Origin: Kangsaoukella pontilimi
GTDB taxonomy: Bacteria > Pseudomonadota > Alphaproteobacteria > Rhodobacterales > Rhodobacteraceae
Assembly (NCBI RefSeq): GCF_009830125.1
Contig: NZ_WUPT01000002.1
Span: forward strand, 773,501 to 837,500
DNA: 64,000 nt
Direction: 5' to 3'
The position numbers were made by a program, and so were the translations under genes. The notes below the pieces were generated by a model that saw only the letters and a program-made list of their open reading frames with translations, did not search any database and was not told the origin of the DNA. Positions 17,004 through 25,527 of the stretch are shown here, piece after piece; position 1 is the first letter of the stretch; every line of letters begins with the position of its first letter.

Positions 17004-18962
17004 TCAAACATCCAACTCCTCAACAAACCGCGCGTTCTCCTGAATATACTGAAACCGCAGTTCCGGCTTCTTGCCCATCAGGCGCTCCACCAGGTCGCCG
17101 GTTTCGCCGGGTTCGTCCTCGTCGATGGTCACGCGGATCAACGTGCGTGATTTCGGGTCCATCGTCGTCTCTTTCAGGTCCTTGGCGTCCATCTCGCCCA
17201 GACCCTTGAAGCGCTGCACGTCGATCTTGCCCTTGCCGCCGAGACCTTTCGCCAGCGCCGCTTCCTTCGCGGCGTCGTCGGCCACGTAGAGGCGGTTGGC
17301 CCCCTGCGTCAGCCGGTAGAGCGGCGGGCAGGCGAGGTAGAGGTGGCCCTGGTCGATGAGGGGGCGCATCTGGGTGAAGAAGAAGGTCATCAGCAGCGAC
17401 GCGATATGTGCGCCGTCGACATCGGCGTCGGTCATGATGATGACCTTCTCGTAGCGCAGATCGTCGAGGTTGAAGCGGGTGCCGAGGCCGACGCCGAGCG
17501 CCTCGCAGAGGTCGCTGATCTCGGTGTTCGAGCCCAGCTTGGAGGACGCTGCGCCGAGAACGTTCAGGATCTTGCCCTTGAGGGGCAGAAGCGCCTGTGT
17601 CTCGCGGTTGCGGGCGGCCTTGGCCGAGCCACCCGCTGAATCCCCCTCGACGAGAAAGATTTCGGTGCCCTCGCGGGACTTGGCGGTGCAGTCGGTCAGC
17701 TTGCCGGGCAGGCGCAGCTTCTTGGTGGCGCTTTTGCGCTGGGTTTCCTTTTCCTGACGGCGTCTCAGGCGTTCTTCGGCGCGGAGGACGAGGAAATCGA
17801 GGATGGCGCCCGCGGACTTGGTGTCGGCGGCGAGCCAGTTGTCGAAATGGTCGCGGACGGCACCTTCGACCATCTTGGCGGCGGCCTCGGTCGAGAGGCG
17901 GTCCTTGGTCTGGCCCACGAATTGCGGCTCGCGGATGAAGACCGAGACGAGGGCCGAACCGCCCGCGGTCAGGTCCTCGCGGGTGATCTGGCCCGCCTTG
18001 CGGTTGCCCACCAGTTCGCCATAGGCGCGGATGCCCTTGAGGATCGCGGCCCAGAAGCCCGCCTCGTGGGTGCCGCCCTCGGGCGTGGGGACCGTGTTGC
18101 AGTAGGACTGGATGAAGCCGTCGCGGGCAGGGGTCCAGTTGATGGCCCATTCGACCTTGCCGGGCTGGCCGAATTTCTCGTGGAAATCGACGAGGCCCGC
18201 GAAGGGGCGGTCGGCATAGGTGGTGGCGCCGGCGAGGGTTTCCGACAGGTAGTCGGACAGGCCGCCGGGGAAGTGGAACGTGGCCTCGGTGGGCGTCTCG
18301 CCGTCGTCGATCTGGGATTTCCAGCGGATTTCGACGCCGGAAAAGAGATAGGCCTTGGAGCGCGCCATCTTGAAAAGGCGGGCGGGTTTCATCTTGAGAG
18401 AGCCGAAGATCTCGGCGTCGGGATGGAAGGTCACGGTGGTGCCCCGCCTGTTTGGGGCGGCGCCCAGCTTTTCGACCGGACCCTGCGGGATGCCGCGCGA
18501 GAAGGACTGCGCGAAAAGCTCGCGGTTCCGCGCGACCTCGACCCGGAGCGTGTCTGAGAGGGCGTTCACGACGCTGACGCCGACGCCGTGAAGGCCGCCC
18601 GAGGTCTCGTAGGCTTTGCCCGAGAACTTGCCGCCCGCATGGAGCGTGCAGAGGATGACCTCGAGGGCGGACTTGTCGGGGAACTTGGGGTGCGGGTCGA
18701 CCGGGATACCGCGCCCGTTGTCGCGGATCGTGACCGAGCCGTCGGCGTTCAGCTCGACCTCGATCCGGTTGGCGTGGCCTGCGACGGCCTCGTCCATGGA
18801 GTTGTCCAGCACCTCGGCCACGAGGTGGTGAAGCGCGCGTTCATCCGTGCCGCCGATATACATGCCGGGGCGCTTGCGGACGGGTTCGAGACCTTCGAGC
18901 ACCTCGATGGAGGTGGCGTCATAGGTGTCGGACGAGACAGAGGCGAGAAGGTCGTCGGCCAT
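17004..18962 (-). CDS. parE: DNA topoisomerase IV subunit B
   Basis: A 652-residue type II topoisomerase ATPase subunit that with ParC decatenates chromosomes. The GHKL ATPase has EVLDNSMDEAVAGHA, the DNGRGIPVD site and GGLHGVGVSVVNALS. The TOPRIM domain has EGDSAGGSA and the IIMTDADVDGAHI acidic pair. The C-terminus holds QRFKGLGEM. The length (652, against about 800 in GyrB) and the short TOPRIM region place it as ParE rather than GyrB. The TIR-associated genes begin directly behind its stop, so they may ride on its transcript. Confidence 0.93.
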   Translation of the reverse strand: MADDLLASVSSDTYDATSIEVLEGLEPVRKRPGMYIGGTDERALHHLVAEVLDNSMDEAVAGHANRIEVELNADGSVTIRDNGRGIPVDPHPKFPDKSALEVILCTLHAGGKFSGKAYETSGGLHGVGVSVVNALSDTLRVEVARNRELFAQSFSRGIPQGPVEKLGAAPNRRGTTVTFHPDAEIFGSLKMKPARLFKMARSKAYLFSGVEIRWKSQIDDGETPTEATFHFPGGLSDYLSETLAGATTYADRPFAGLVDFHEKFGQPGKVEWAINWTPARDGFIQSYCNTVPTPEGGTHEAGFWAAILKGIRAYGELVGNRKAGQITREDLTAGGSALVSVFIREPQFVGQTKDRLSTEAAAKMVEGAVRDHFDNWLAADTKSAGAILDFLVLRAEERLRRRQEKETQRKSATKKLRLPGKLTDCTAKSREGTEIFLVEGDSAGGSAKAARNRETQALLPLKGKILNVLGAASSKLGSNTEISDLCEALGVGLGTRFNLDDLRYEKVIIMTDADVDGAHIASLLMTFFFTQMRPLIDQGHLYLACPPLYRLTQGANRLYVADDAAKEAALAKGLGGKGKIDVQRFKGLGEMDAKDLKETTMDPKSRTLIRVTIDEDEPGETGDLVERLMGKKPELRFQYIQENARFVEELDV

Positions 18963-19327
18963 GGGGATTCTGCTCTTTTTTGCTTTGCCGCATTAGAGCA
19001 AGCGGCGGGGCCGGGGGCAATGGTCGAGAATGCCGGATCCGGGGTGTGAGATTATGCCTTTTCAGGAAACTAAACGTTTCAGAACTTGAATGTGACGATG
19101 AGAGGAGCAGCTGTGCGAGGCGCTTCGCCAAAGGGTATTGGCCTCAATCATATGAAAACAAACATGTTTCTGAGGCGCTGCGGGTCGCGCCGGTCCGGGC
19201 GCTGTCTGCGTCCGGCGCGTCCGGCGGCGCGTGCCCGGCGCCCATCTTAACCAGTGTTAATCCTTCCCTGATCCTCAGGCCTTCTGTAGCCTCGAGAGAG
19301 TGTAACTGTGTTCTAGTGGGGGACATC
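18963..19327. other. Divergent promoter region, parE / VPLPA gene
   Basis: No ORF is supported here. The region drives parE leftward and the VPLPA-CTERM gene rightward. It holds AAACATGTTT (19160-19169), a 10-bp palindrome inside a larger GCCTCA...TGAGGC inverted repeat (19141-19176). No clear -35/-10 pair could be assigned. Confidence 0.45.
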
Positions 19328-20041
19328 ATGAAAACTTCTCTGACAGCCGTGGCTGTGGCCGTGGCTTTTGCAGCATCCGCCGGAATGGCGTCTGCAGCGA
19401 CGTATAACTTTAAGGAATTGGCGGACGGATCGGCAGGCGAGTCGGCTTACACCACCTACAGCATCGGTGGCATCGATTTCACGGCGACCCAGAACCTGGA
19501 TTCGGGTGAAGAGGGCGATAACGGCGCGGAAGCCGCCGTCGTCTATCTTGACGCGGGCAACGCTGGCATGGGCGTCTGTGGTTACGCCAACAACATTGGC
19601 CCCAACCCGGAGTCCGGCGCGAATGTCTGCCTGAACGCGGATGGCGGCGGCAATTCCAGCGACGACAGCATCCAGTTTGAGAAAGAGGAAATCCTCTATC
19701 TCTCTGCGACCGATGGCGATGTCGTGCTCGAATCGATCTGGGTCAACTACAACCATGATCGCAATTCGGGCGAATTCGACGCCTGGACCTGGGTGATCGG
19801 TGGCACCACCTATACAAGCGCAGATCTCATTCCGGATACCCTGGGCGACAGCGGTGGCGCGGACTGGCGCATCGATCTCGGGCTGATCATCAGCGACGAG
19901 CCGACTTCGATCTGGATGACCGCTGGCCCGAACTCCTACATCTCGGCCATGTCTGTGTCGGCTGTTCCGCTTCCGGCCGGTGGCCTGCTGCTTCTTGCGG
20001 GTCTGGGCGGTCTGGCCGCGCTGCGTCGCAAGCGCGCCTGA
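19328..20041 (+). CDS. Secreted VPLPA-CTERM surface protein
   Basis: 237 residues. The signal peptide (MKTSLTAVAVAVAFAASAGMA, then SA-A) is followed by a domain of about 190 residues rich in Asp, Gly and Ser. The C-terminal sorting signal runs VPLPAGGLLLLAGLGGLAA, then LRRKRA: motif, hydrophobic helix, basic tail. This is the VPLPA-CTERM class of exosortase substrates common in Rhodobacteraceae. The mature region is not recognised; a choice-anchor-like beta fold is possible. It would be exported, cut at the membrane and anchored or released with exopolysaccharide. The exosortase is not in the window. Confidence 0.88.
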   Translation: MKTSLTAVAVAVAFAASAGMASAATYNFKELADGSAGESAYTTYSIGGIDFTATQNLDSGEEGDNGAEAAVVYLDAGNAGMGVCGYANNIGPNPESGANVCLNADGGGNSSDDSIQFEKEEILYLSATDGDVVLESIWVNYNHDRNSGEFDAWTWVIGGTTYTSADLIPDTLGDSGGADWRIDLGLIISDEPTSIWMTAGPNSYISAMSVSAVPLPAGGLLLLAGLGGLAALRRKRA

Positions 20042-20062
20042 CGCAAACTTCATTCCGGAAAG

Positions 20063-20088
20063 GGCCCGCGCACGCCGCGGGCCTTTTT
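20063..20088 (+). terminator. Terminator after the VPLPA-CTERM gene
   Basis: GGCCCGCG (20063-20070) and CGCGGGCC (20076-20083) form a perfect 8-bp stem with a 5-base loop, followed by TTTTT. The T-run abuts the stop codon of the converging DUF1523 gene. Confidence 0.92.
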
Positions 20089-20714
20089 CATTTCCGGCCG
20101 AAGAGGCGCGAGAAAAACCCGCCAACGCGGTCGCGCGCTATGTCCACGTCTTCTTCGATATCCTCGATCACCGGGTCGATCCGCGCCTGACGGAAATTCC
20201 GCCAGAGCCGCCAGATCGTGGCGCTGATGATTAAGACGATGGTCAGGAAGATGATGTTGAACCAAGGGATCAGCCGTGTGTCCGGCCCGGGGACGGGCTC
20301 GATCGAGGTGGCGTTGGGAAAGATCGAGAAGATCTGCGCGCGCCAGCCATAGTGCCGGACGGCCACCCATGTGGGCGCTGTCTCTGTCGAGACGAGGTTT
20401 CGCGCCTGCGTCTGCAAATCCGCCGTATCGAACTTGAAATAGGGCGGCCAGCCCCAGCCTGTGTCCTCGTTCCGGAAGACCAGCGGCGATCCGTCGGGCT
20501 GGATCGTCTCGATGAAGAACACGTCGCGGTTGACGTTCGAGACCGCATCGCCCGCGCCGGAATTCTGCCAGAAGGTCGAATTCGAGCCGAAGTCCACGCG
20601 CCGCACCTCGGTGTTCACGATGCGCACGATATCGCGGTCGGGCAGGTTGTAGTGAAACACCCCCGCGATGACGAGGAAGACGATGATGCGTGCGGTCCAG
20701 GCGATATATTTCAT
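20088..20714 (-). CDS. DUF1523 family membrane protein
   Basis: 208 residues starting MKYIAWTARIIVFLVIAGVFHY. One N-terminal membrane helix (residues about 5-22) is followed by a periplasmic domain containing RDIVRIVNTEVRRVD and NVNRDVFFIETI, typical of DUF1523. A second helix lies near residue 148-168 (WFNIIFLTIVLIISATIW). A basic/acidic cytosolic tail ends VGGFFSRLFGRK. The function of the family is unknown. It is divergent from the SDR gene with 75 bp between start codons, so the two promoters are close together. Confidence 0.85.
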   Translation of the reverse strand: MKYIAWTARIIVFLVIAGVFHYNLPDRDIVRIVNTEVRRVDFGSNSTFWQNSGAGDAVSNVNRDVFFIETIQPDGSPLVFRNEDTGWGWPPYFKFDTADLQTQARNLVSTETAPTWVAVRHYGWRAQIFSIFPNATSIEPVPGPDTRLIPWFNIIFLTIVLIISATIWRLWRNFRQARIDPVIEDIEEDVDIARDRVGGFFSRLFGRK

Positions 20715-20789
20715 GAAGGTAAAGGTGGGCCTTCGGGGCGCCTTCGGCAAGGTCTTTTCCGAGAGCCCGCGCCATGGCAGGGTTCGCCC

Positions 20790-21536
20790 ATGAGACTTGA
20801 GGGAAAGACCGCGATCGTCACCGGAGCCGGCTCGGGCTTTGGCCGGGGCATTGCGCTGGCTTTTGCGCGCGAGGGCGCGGCGGTGATGGTCGTCGATATC
20901 GACAGTGAAGCGGCCTTCGAAGTCGCACGCGAAATCGGCGATACGCGTCTTGCGTGGCGCGCAGATGTCTCCTCGGACCGCGCGGTCGAGGCTATGGCGA
21001 AGAACGCCATGACGCTCTGGGGCCGGATCGACATCCTGGTGAACAATGCAGGGATCACCCACCTGCCGAAGCCTCTGGAAGACGTCTCCGAAGACGAGTT
21101 CGACCGTGTTCTCGCCGTGAATGCCAAATCCGTCTACCTGACCGCCCGCCATATCGTGCCGCTGATGAAAACCGCCGGACGGGGCGCCATCGTCAATATC
21201 GCGTCCACCGCCGGGGTCAGTCCGCGCCCAAGGCTCAACTGGTACAATGCGTCCAAAGGCTGGATGATCACGGCGACAAAGGCGATGGCGGTCGAGCTTG
21301 CGCCCGAGGGTATCCGCGTCAACGCGATCAACCCGGTGGCGGGAGAGACGCCGCTTCTGGCCAGCTTCATGGGCGAGGACACGCCCGAGATGCGGGCGAA
21401 GTTCCTCTCCACCATCCCCGTCGGGCGCTTTTCCACGCCCGAAGACATTGCCGAGGCGGCGGTCTATCTGGCGTCCGATGCGTCCTCGATGGTCACCGGC
21501 GTGGCGCTCGAAGTGGATGGCGGGCGCTGTATATGA
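20790..21536 (+). CDS. SDR-family oxidoreductase
   Basis: A 248-residue classical short-chain dehydrogenase. The cofactor motif is GAGSGFGRG (residues 12-20), with VVDID at the end of beta-2, which prefers NAD. NNAG is near 85, the catalytic Ser lies in NIASTAGVS, and the YNASK motif supplies Tyr and Lys. The C-terminus VTGVALEVDGGRCI is typical of the 3-oxoacyl-ACP reductase/glucose dehydrogenase-like group. The substrate is unknown. Its stop overlaps the next start (ATGA), and the third gene also overlaps, making a three-gene unit with a P1 peptidase. Confidence 0.9.
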   Translation: MRLEGKTAIVTGAGSGFGRGIALAFAREGAAVMVVDIDSEAAFEVAREIGDTRLAWRADVSSDRAVEAMAKNAMTLWGRIDILVNNAGITHLPKPLEDVSEDEFDRVLAVNAKSVYLTARHIVPLMKTAGRGAIVNIASTAGVSPRPRLNWYNASKGWMITATKAMAVELAPEGIRVNAINPVAGETPLLASFMGEDTPEMRAKFLSTIPVGRFSTPEDIAEAAVYLASDASSMVTGVALEVDGGRCI

Positions 21537-21862
21537 GCGCGCGTGTGCCCGCCCTTCTGACGGTCTATGCGGGCCGCTTCGAAAGCCAGCCGCTGGCCTT
21601 TTCGGCGCTTCTGGATGCGGCGGACAGTCTGCGGATCAAGGTGGACCTCGCCGATGTGGACGTGATCCGCGAGGCGCGCGAGGTGCGGCTGGCGCATTAC
21701 TTCCGCCCCGCCATCGTCGCCCGGATCGAGGCGGCGCGGGGCGAGGACGATACGCTTCTCGTCGCGCGGCCTTCCACCCTTACGGCCCATCCCGGCTTTC
21801 CGCCCCAGGGCGCGCGCGTCCGGCTTCTGGGTCGCTTCGCGGGCGAGGTGGTCGAGGCATGA
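21533..21862 (+). CDS. Unrecognised 109-residue protein in the SDR/P1-peptidase operon
   Basis: It starts MSARVPALLTVYAGRFESQPL and ends GARVRLLGRFAGEVVEA. The protein is probably soluble, with alternating helices and strands and many Arg and Ala residues. No signal peptide, membrane helix or cysteine pair is seen. It overlaps its upstream and downstream genes by 4 bases each, which supports it as real and translationally coupled. No family is recognised and no function is proposed. Confidence 0.65.
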   Translation: MSARVPALLTVYAGRFESQPLAFSALLDAADSLRIKVDLADVDVIREAREVRLAHYFRPAIVARIEAARGEDDTLLVARPSTLTAHPGFPPQGARVRLLGRFAGEVVEA

Positions 21863-22830
21863 GGCCGGGGCCGCAGAACGCCATCACCGATGTGCCGGGG
21901 CTGACCGTCGGGCAGGCGTCGGACCGGGCGGCGAAGACCGGGGTCAGCGTCGTGGTGGGCGACCGTCCCATGGTCGCGGGCGTCCATGTCATGGGCGGCG
22001 CGCCCGGCACGCGCGAGACCGACCTTCTCAGCCCGGACGCGACGGTGCCGGGTGTCGATGCGCTGGTCCTGTCAGGCGGCTCGGCTTTCGGCCTCTCGGC
22101 AGCCGAAGGCGTGGTGGCGGGTCTTCGCGCGGCGGGTCGCGGGTTCGAGGCGGCGGGGCATCGTGTGCCGATCGTTCCGGCGGCGATCCTCTTCGACCTC
22201 GCCGCGGGCGGCGGCGCGCGCGCTGACGGCCTCTATCGCCGCCTCGGTCGACAGGCATTCGATGCGCGGGGGCTCGATGTGGCGCTCGGCTCGGAAGGGG
22301 CCGGCACCGGTGCCACGGTGGCGGGCCTCAAGGGCGGGATCGGCACGGCGTCGGCGGTGCTGCCCTCGGGCACGACCGTGGGCGCTCTTGTTGCGGTCAA
22401 TGCGCTCGGTCAGGTGACGGTGGGCGACGGCCCCCACTTCTGGGCGGCCCCCTTCGAGGAGGCGGGCGAATTCGGCGGTCTTGGCCCTGCGACCGCTCCG
22501 GCAGGACCGCCCCGCACGAAACTCGGGCCGATGAACACGACGATCGCCGTGGTCGCAACCGACGCGCGGCTCGACAAGGCCGGCGCCACCCGCCTTGCCA
22601 TCATGTCCCATGACGGCATGGCCCGCGCCATCGTGCCCGCGCATACGCCGCTCGACGGAGACCTCGTCTTCGCCGCCTCGACCGCAGAGCGCGATCTCCC
22701 CGAGGCCGAGCGCCTCCTCCTCGGTCACGCCGCCGCCACCTGCCTCGCCCGTGCCATTGCGCGGGGCGTGTTCAACGCCAGTACGGCCGAGGGCGACGCC
22801 CTGCCCACCTGGGCCGAGACTTTCACCTGA
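21859..22830 (+). CDS. P1-family (DmpA/aminopeptidase-like) Ntn hydrolase
   Basis: 323 residues. It opens NAITDVPGLTVGQASD, the family start. VLSGGSAFGLSAAEGV and GATVAGLKGGIG are conserved glycine-rich parts. The probable autoprocessing site lies in GPMNTTIAVVATDARL, where a Thr would become the N-terminal nucleophile (DmpA itself has Ser). Members hydrolyse N-terminal beta- or D-aminoacyl peptides. It is cytosolic, without a signal peptide. It is the last gene in an ATGA-coupled operon with an SDR and an unknown protein, suggesting catabolism of an amide or peptide-like compound. Confidence 0.88.
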   Translation: MRPGPQNAITDVPGLTVGQASDRAAKTGVSVVVGDRPMVAGVHVMGGAPGTRETDLLSPDATVPGVDALVLSGGSAFGLSAAEGVVAGLRAAGRGFEAAGHRVPIVPAAILFDLAAGGGARADGLYRRLGRQAFDARGLDVALGSEGAGTGATVAGLKGGIGTASAVLPSGTTVGALVAVNALGQVTVGDGPHFWAAPFEEAGEFGGLGPATAPAGPPRTKLGPMNTTIAVVATDARLDKAGATRLAIMSHDGMARAIVPAHTPLDGDLVFAASTAERDLPEAERLLLGHAAATCLARAIARGVFNASTAEGDALPTWAETFT

Positions 22831-22925
22831 CCCTTTCTTCTTGGGAAAAATACTCCCGCCGGAGGCGGAAATCGCCGCGAAGCGGCCCCCCCGCGACGGC
22901 GTGAGCAATTGCGAAGCAATCTCCC
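22831..22925. repeat. Intergenic palindromic repeat, copy D
   Basis: TTCTTCTTGGGAAAAATACTCCC joins GCCGGAGGC and CGCCGCGAAGCGGC hairpins. It lies between the convergent P1 peptidase and alpha/beta hydrolase genes. Confidence 0.65.
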
Positions 22926-22938
22926 GAGCCGGCGCAAT

Positions 22939-23730
22939 TCAGGCCAGCAGGGAGCGGACCAGCGGGCTGTCGGGCGCCTCCAGATCGTCGAGAATGTCGA
23001 AATGGTGCCGCCCGGGCGCGACACGCTCTTCCGCGCCCCAGGCCTCGGCCAGCCAGCGCGCCTGATCGAGAAAGACCGGGCGCTCCTCGGCACCGACCCA
23101 GACGCTGACCGGCACTTCCGGCGCGGGATGCAGAACGGGGCTTTCCGCCTCTGCCTCTGCCGGGTCGAGCCTCAGCCCCTCGTTCATCGCCGTTTCCAGA
23201 AGCGGGCGCAGGTCGGCCACCGGCGAGAGCGGCACGATCCGCCTCAGCCTTTCCCGCACGTCCGGGGCCAGCGCGACGTCGCGGCAGCCCATGCGCGCCA
23301 CCAGATGCCCGCCCGCCGAATGGCCCGTCAGGACGATGGGACCACGCACCAGAGCCGCCGCCGCCGTGACGGCGCCTGCGATGTCGCGGGTGATCTCGGC
23401 AATCCGCGCCTCAGGCGCGAGCCTGTAGGAGGGCATCGCCACGGCCCAGCCGCGCGCGGTCAGCCCGGCGGCGAAATGCGACCAGTACCCCCGGTCGAAG
23501 CGGAGCCAGTAGCCACCATGGACGAAGACCACGAGCCCTTCGGCCGGCCCCGCGGGATGGAAGACATCCAGCCGCTGCCGCTCGTATGCGCCGTAGGAAT
23601 GGTTCAGCCGGGCGCGGCCGACGGCGGCCTCGCGCTCGCGGAAGGCCTGCGCGGCGGTTTCCCACCGTTCGATATAGCCGCCCGCATCGGGGATGAAGTC
23701 GGCATTGGCATAGGCTTGGCTGGCGTCCAT
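22939..23730 (-). CDS. Alpha/beta hydrolase (kynurenine formamidase/BD-FAE-like)
   Basis: 263 residues from MDASQAYANADFIPDAGGY. The oxyanion-hole motif HGGYW is near residue 71. The nucleophile elbow is GHSAGG (Ser near 136), with an acid in a late strand and a His in GRHHFDIL near the C-terminus. HGGYW and the overall length match esterases of the hormone-sensitive lipase/KynB-like group. No signal peptide is present. The substrate is unknown. The start at 23730 is preferred over an upstream one at 23847, because the extra 39 residues overlap the divergent gabD promoter and are not conserved. Confidence 0.85.
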   Translation of the reverse strand: MDASQAYANADFIPDAGGYIERWETAAQAFREREAAVGRARLNHSYGAYERQRLDVFHPAGPAEGLVVFVHGGYWLRFDRGYWSHFAAGLTARGWAVAMPSYRLAPEARIAEITRDIAGAVTAAAALVRGPIVLTGHSAGGHLVARMGCRDVALAPDVRERLRRIVPLSPVADLRPLLETAMNEGLRLDPAEAEAESPVLHPAPEVPVSVWVGAEERPVFLDQARWLAEAWGAEERVAPGRHHFDILDDLEAPDSPLVRSLLA

Positions 23731-23816
23731 CCGGCGGGCCTTTCTTCCGGGGTCACTCGGTCCTATACCGTCAGGCAAATCAGACCGGGCCGCAAGCGCC
23801 CGAAGGGAGACATGCC

Positions 23817-25292
23817 ATGCTCGACACCAAGACCGATCTGACCGCACTTCTGAACGACCCCTCGCTTCTGGAAACCCGCGCCTATCTGGCGGGCGACTGG
23901 ACCGAAGGCACGGGCGGGCGCAGCTTCGAGGTCGTGAACCCCGCGCGCGGCGACGTGATCGCCAGTGTGGCCGATATCGACCGCGGCCAGATCGCCGCCG
24001 CCATCGACCGGGCGCATGCCGCGCAGAAGGACTGGGCGGCGCGGACCGCCAAGGAGCGTGCGAATATCCTGCGCGCCTGGTACGACCTGATGATGGCGAA
24101 TGCCGACGACCTCGCCACGATCCTGACTGCCGAGCAGGGCAAGCCGCTGGCCGAGGCCAAGGGCGAGATCGCCTATGGCGCGTCCTTCATCGAGTGGTTC
24201 GCCGAAGAGGCCAAGCGCGTCTATGGCGAGACGATTCCCGGCCACCAGCCGGACAAGAGGATCACCGTCATCAAGCAGCCCATCGGCGTGGCCGCCGCGA
24301 TCACGCCCTGGAACTTCCCGAACGCCATGATCACGCGGAAGGCGGGACCGGCGCTTGCCGCGGGCTGCGCCTTCCTCGTCCGGCCGGCCTCGCTGACGCC
24401 GCTGTCGGCGCTGGCGCTCGGCGTTCTGGCCGAGCGGGCGGGGCTGCCCAAAGGTATCTTCTCGGTGATCCCCTCGACGGCTTCGTCCGACGTTGGCAAG
24501 GAGTTCTGCGGGAACCCGAAGGTGCGGAAGCTGTCCTTTACCGGTTCGACCGAGGTGGGCCGTATCCTGCTCCGTCAGGCCGCCGACCAGGTCATGAAAT
24601 GCTCGATGGAGCTGGGCGGCAACGCGCCGTTCATCGTTTTCGACGACGCCGATATCGACGCCGCGGTCGAGGGGGCCATCGCCTGCAAGTTCCGCAACAA
24701 CGGACAGACCTGCGTCTGCGCCAACCGTATCTACGTGCAGGACGGCGTCTATGACGCCTTCGCCGAGAAGCTGGCGGCGCGGCTCGGGCAGATGAAGGTG
24801 GGCGACGGGCTGGACGGGGCCGATCTCGGCCCGCTGATCGAGCCCTCTGCCGTCGACAAGGTGCGCGAGCATATCGAGGACGCGACCGCCAAGGGCGGCA
24901 CGGTCTTCTACGGTGGCTCGCCCAGCAATCTGGGCGGTCTCTTCTTCGAGCCGACCATCGTGACCGGGGCCACCCGCGAGATGAAGGTGGCGACGGAAGA
25001 GACCTTCGGCCCCTTCGCGCCACTCTTCCGCTTCAAGGACGAGGACGAGGTGATCGAGTTGGCCAACGACACGATCTTCGGCCTCGCCTCGTATTTCTAT
25101 GCCAAGGATATCAGCCGCGTGACAAAGGTGGCCGAAGCGCTGGAATACGGGATCGTGGGCGTGAACACCGGCATCATCTCGACCGAGGTTGCGCCGTTCG
25201 GCGGGGTCAAGCAGTCGGGCCTTGGCCGCGAGGGGTCGCATCACGGGATGGATGACTATCTCGAGATGAAATACATCTGCACCAGCGTCTGA
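23817..25292 (+). CDS. gabD: NAD(P)-dependent succinate-semialdehyde dehydrogenase
   Basis: A 491-residue aldehyde dehydrogenase. The catalytic Glu is in MELGGNAPF and the nucleophilic Cys in GQTCVCANR, where a neighbouring second Cys (CVC) is typical of GabD and allows redox regulation. The cofactor motif FTGSTEVGR and the C-terminal GGVKQSGLGREG are present. It oxidises succinate semialdehyde to succinate in the GABA shunt; glutarate-semialdehyde activity cannot be excluded. A GGAG site precedes the start. It is divergent from the hydrolase gene. Confidence 0.92.
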   Translation: MLDTKTDLTALLNDPSLLETRAYLAGDWTEGTGGRSFEVVNPARGDVIASVADIDRGQIAAAIDRAHAAQKDWAARTAKERANILRAWYDLMMANADDLATILTAEQGKPLAEAKGEIAYGASFIEWFAEEAKRVYGETIPGHQPDKRITVIKQPIGVAAAITPWNFPNAMITRKAGPALAAGCAFLVRPASLTPLSALALGVLAERAGLPKGIFSVIPSTASSDVGKEFCGNPKVRKLSFTGSTEVGRILLRQAADQVMKCSMELGGNAPFIVFDDADIDAAVEGAIACKFRNNGQTCVCANRIYVQDGVYDAFAEKLAARLGQMKVGDGLDGADLGPLIEPSAVDKVREHIEDATAKGGTVFYGGSPSNLGGLFFEPTIVTGATREMKVATEETFGPFAPLFRFKDEDEVIELANDTIFGLASYFYAKDISRVTKVAEALEYGIVGVNTGIISTEVAPFGGVKQSGLGREGSHHGMDDYLEMKYICTSV

Positions 25293-25298
25293 GAGGGT

Positions 25299-25414
25299 TT
25301 GCGCCGGCCTTCGGCCGTCGCGGTGGGGCGATCGCTGACGCGATCGCCATTGGGGGCTCTGCCCCCGCCGCCCTTCGGGCGTCTCCCCCGGGATATTTCG
25401 AAACAGGCGAAGAA
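25299..25414. repeat. Intergenic palindromic repeat, copy E
   Basis: GCCGGCCTTCGGCC and GGGGGCTCTGCCCCC hairpins, with a GCGATCGC inverted repeat between them, run into CCCCGGGATATTTCGAAACAGGCGAAG. It lies between the convergent gabD and von Willebrand genes. The rest of the 235-bp gap holds no supported ORF. Confidence 0.75.
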
Positions 25415-25527
25415 GCCGTGTCGTGTCTCTTGAGGGGGCGGACATGGCGTCAGGCTGGACAGGACGCAAGGTCCGCGCCGCCTGGACCTGGGATCGGTCA
25501 AATGCTGCGACGCCTCCGCCTGCCGTT

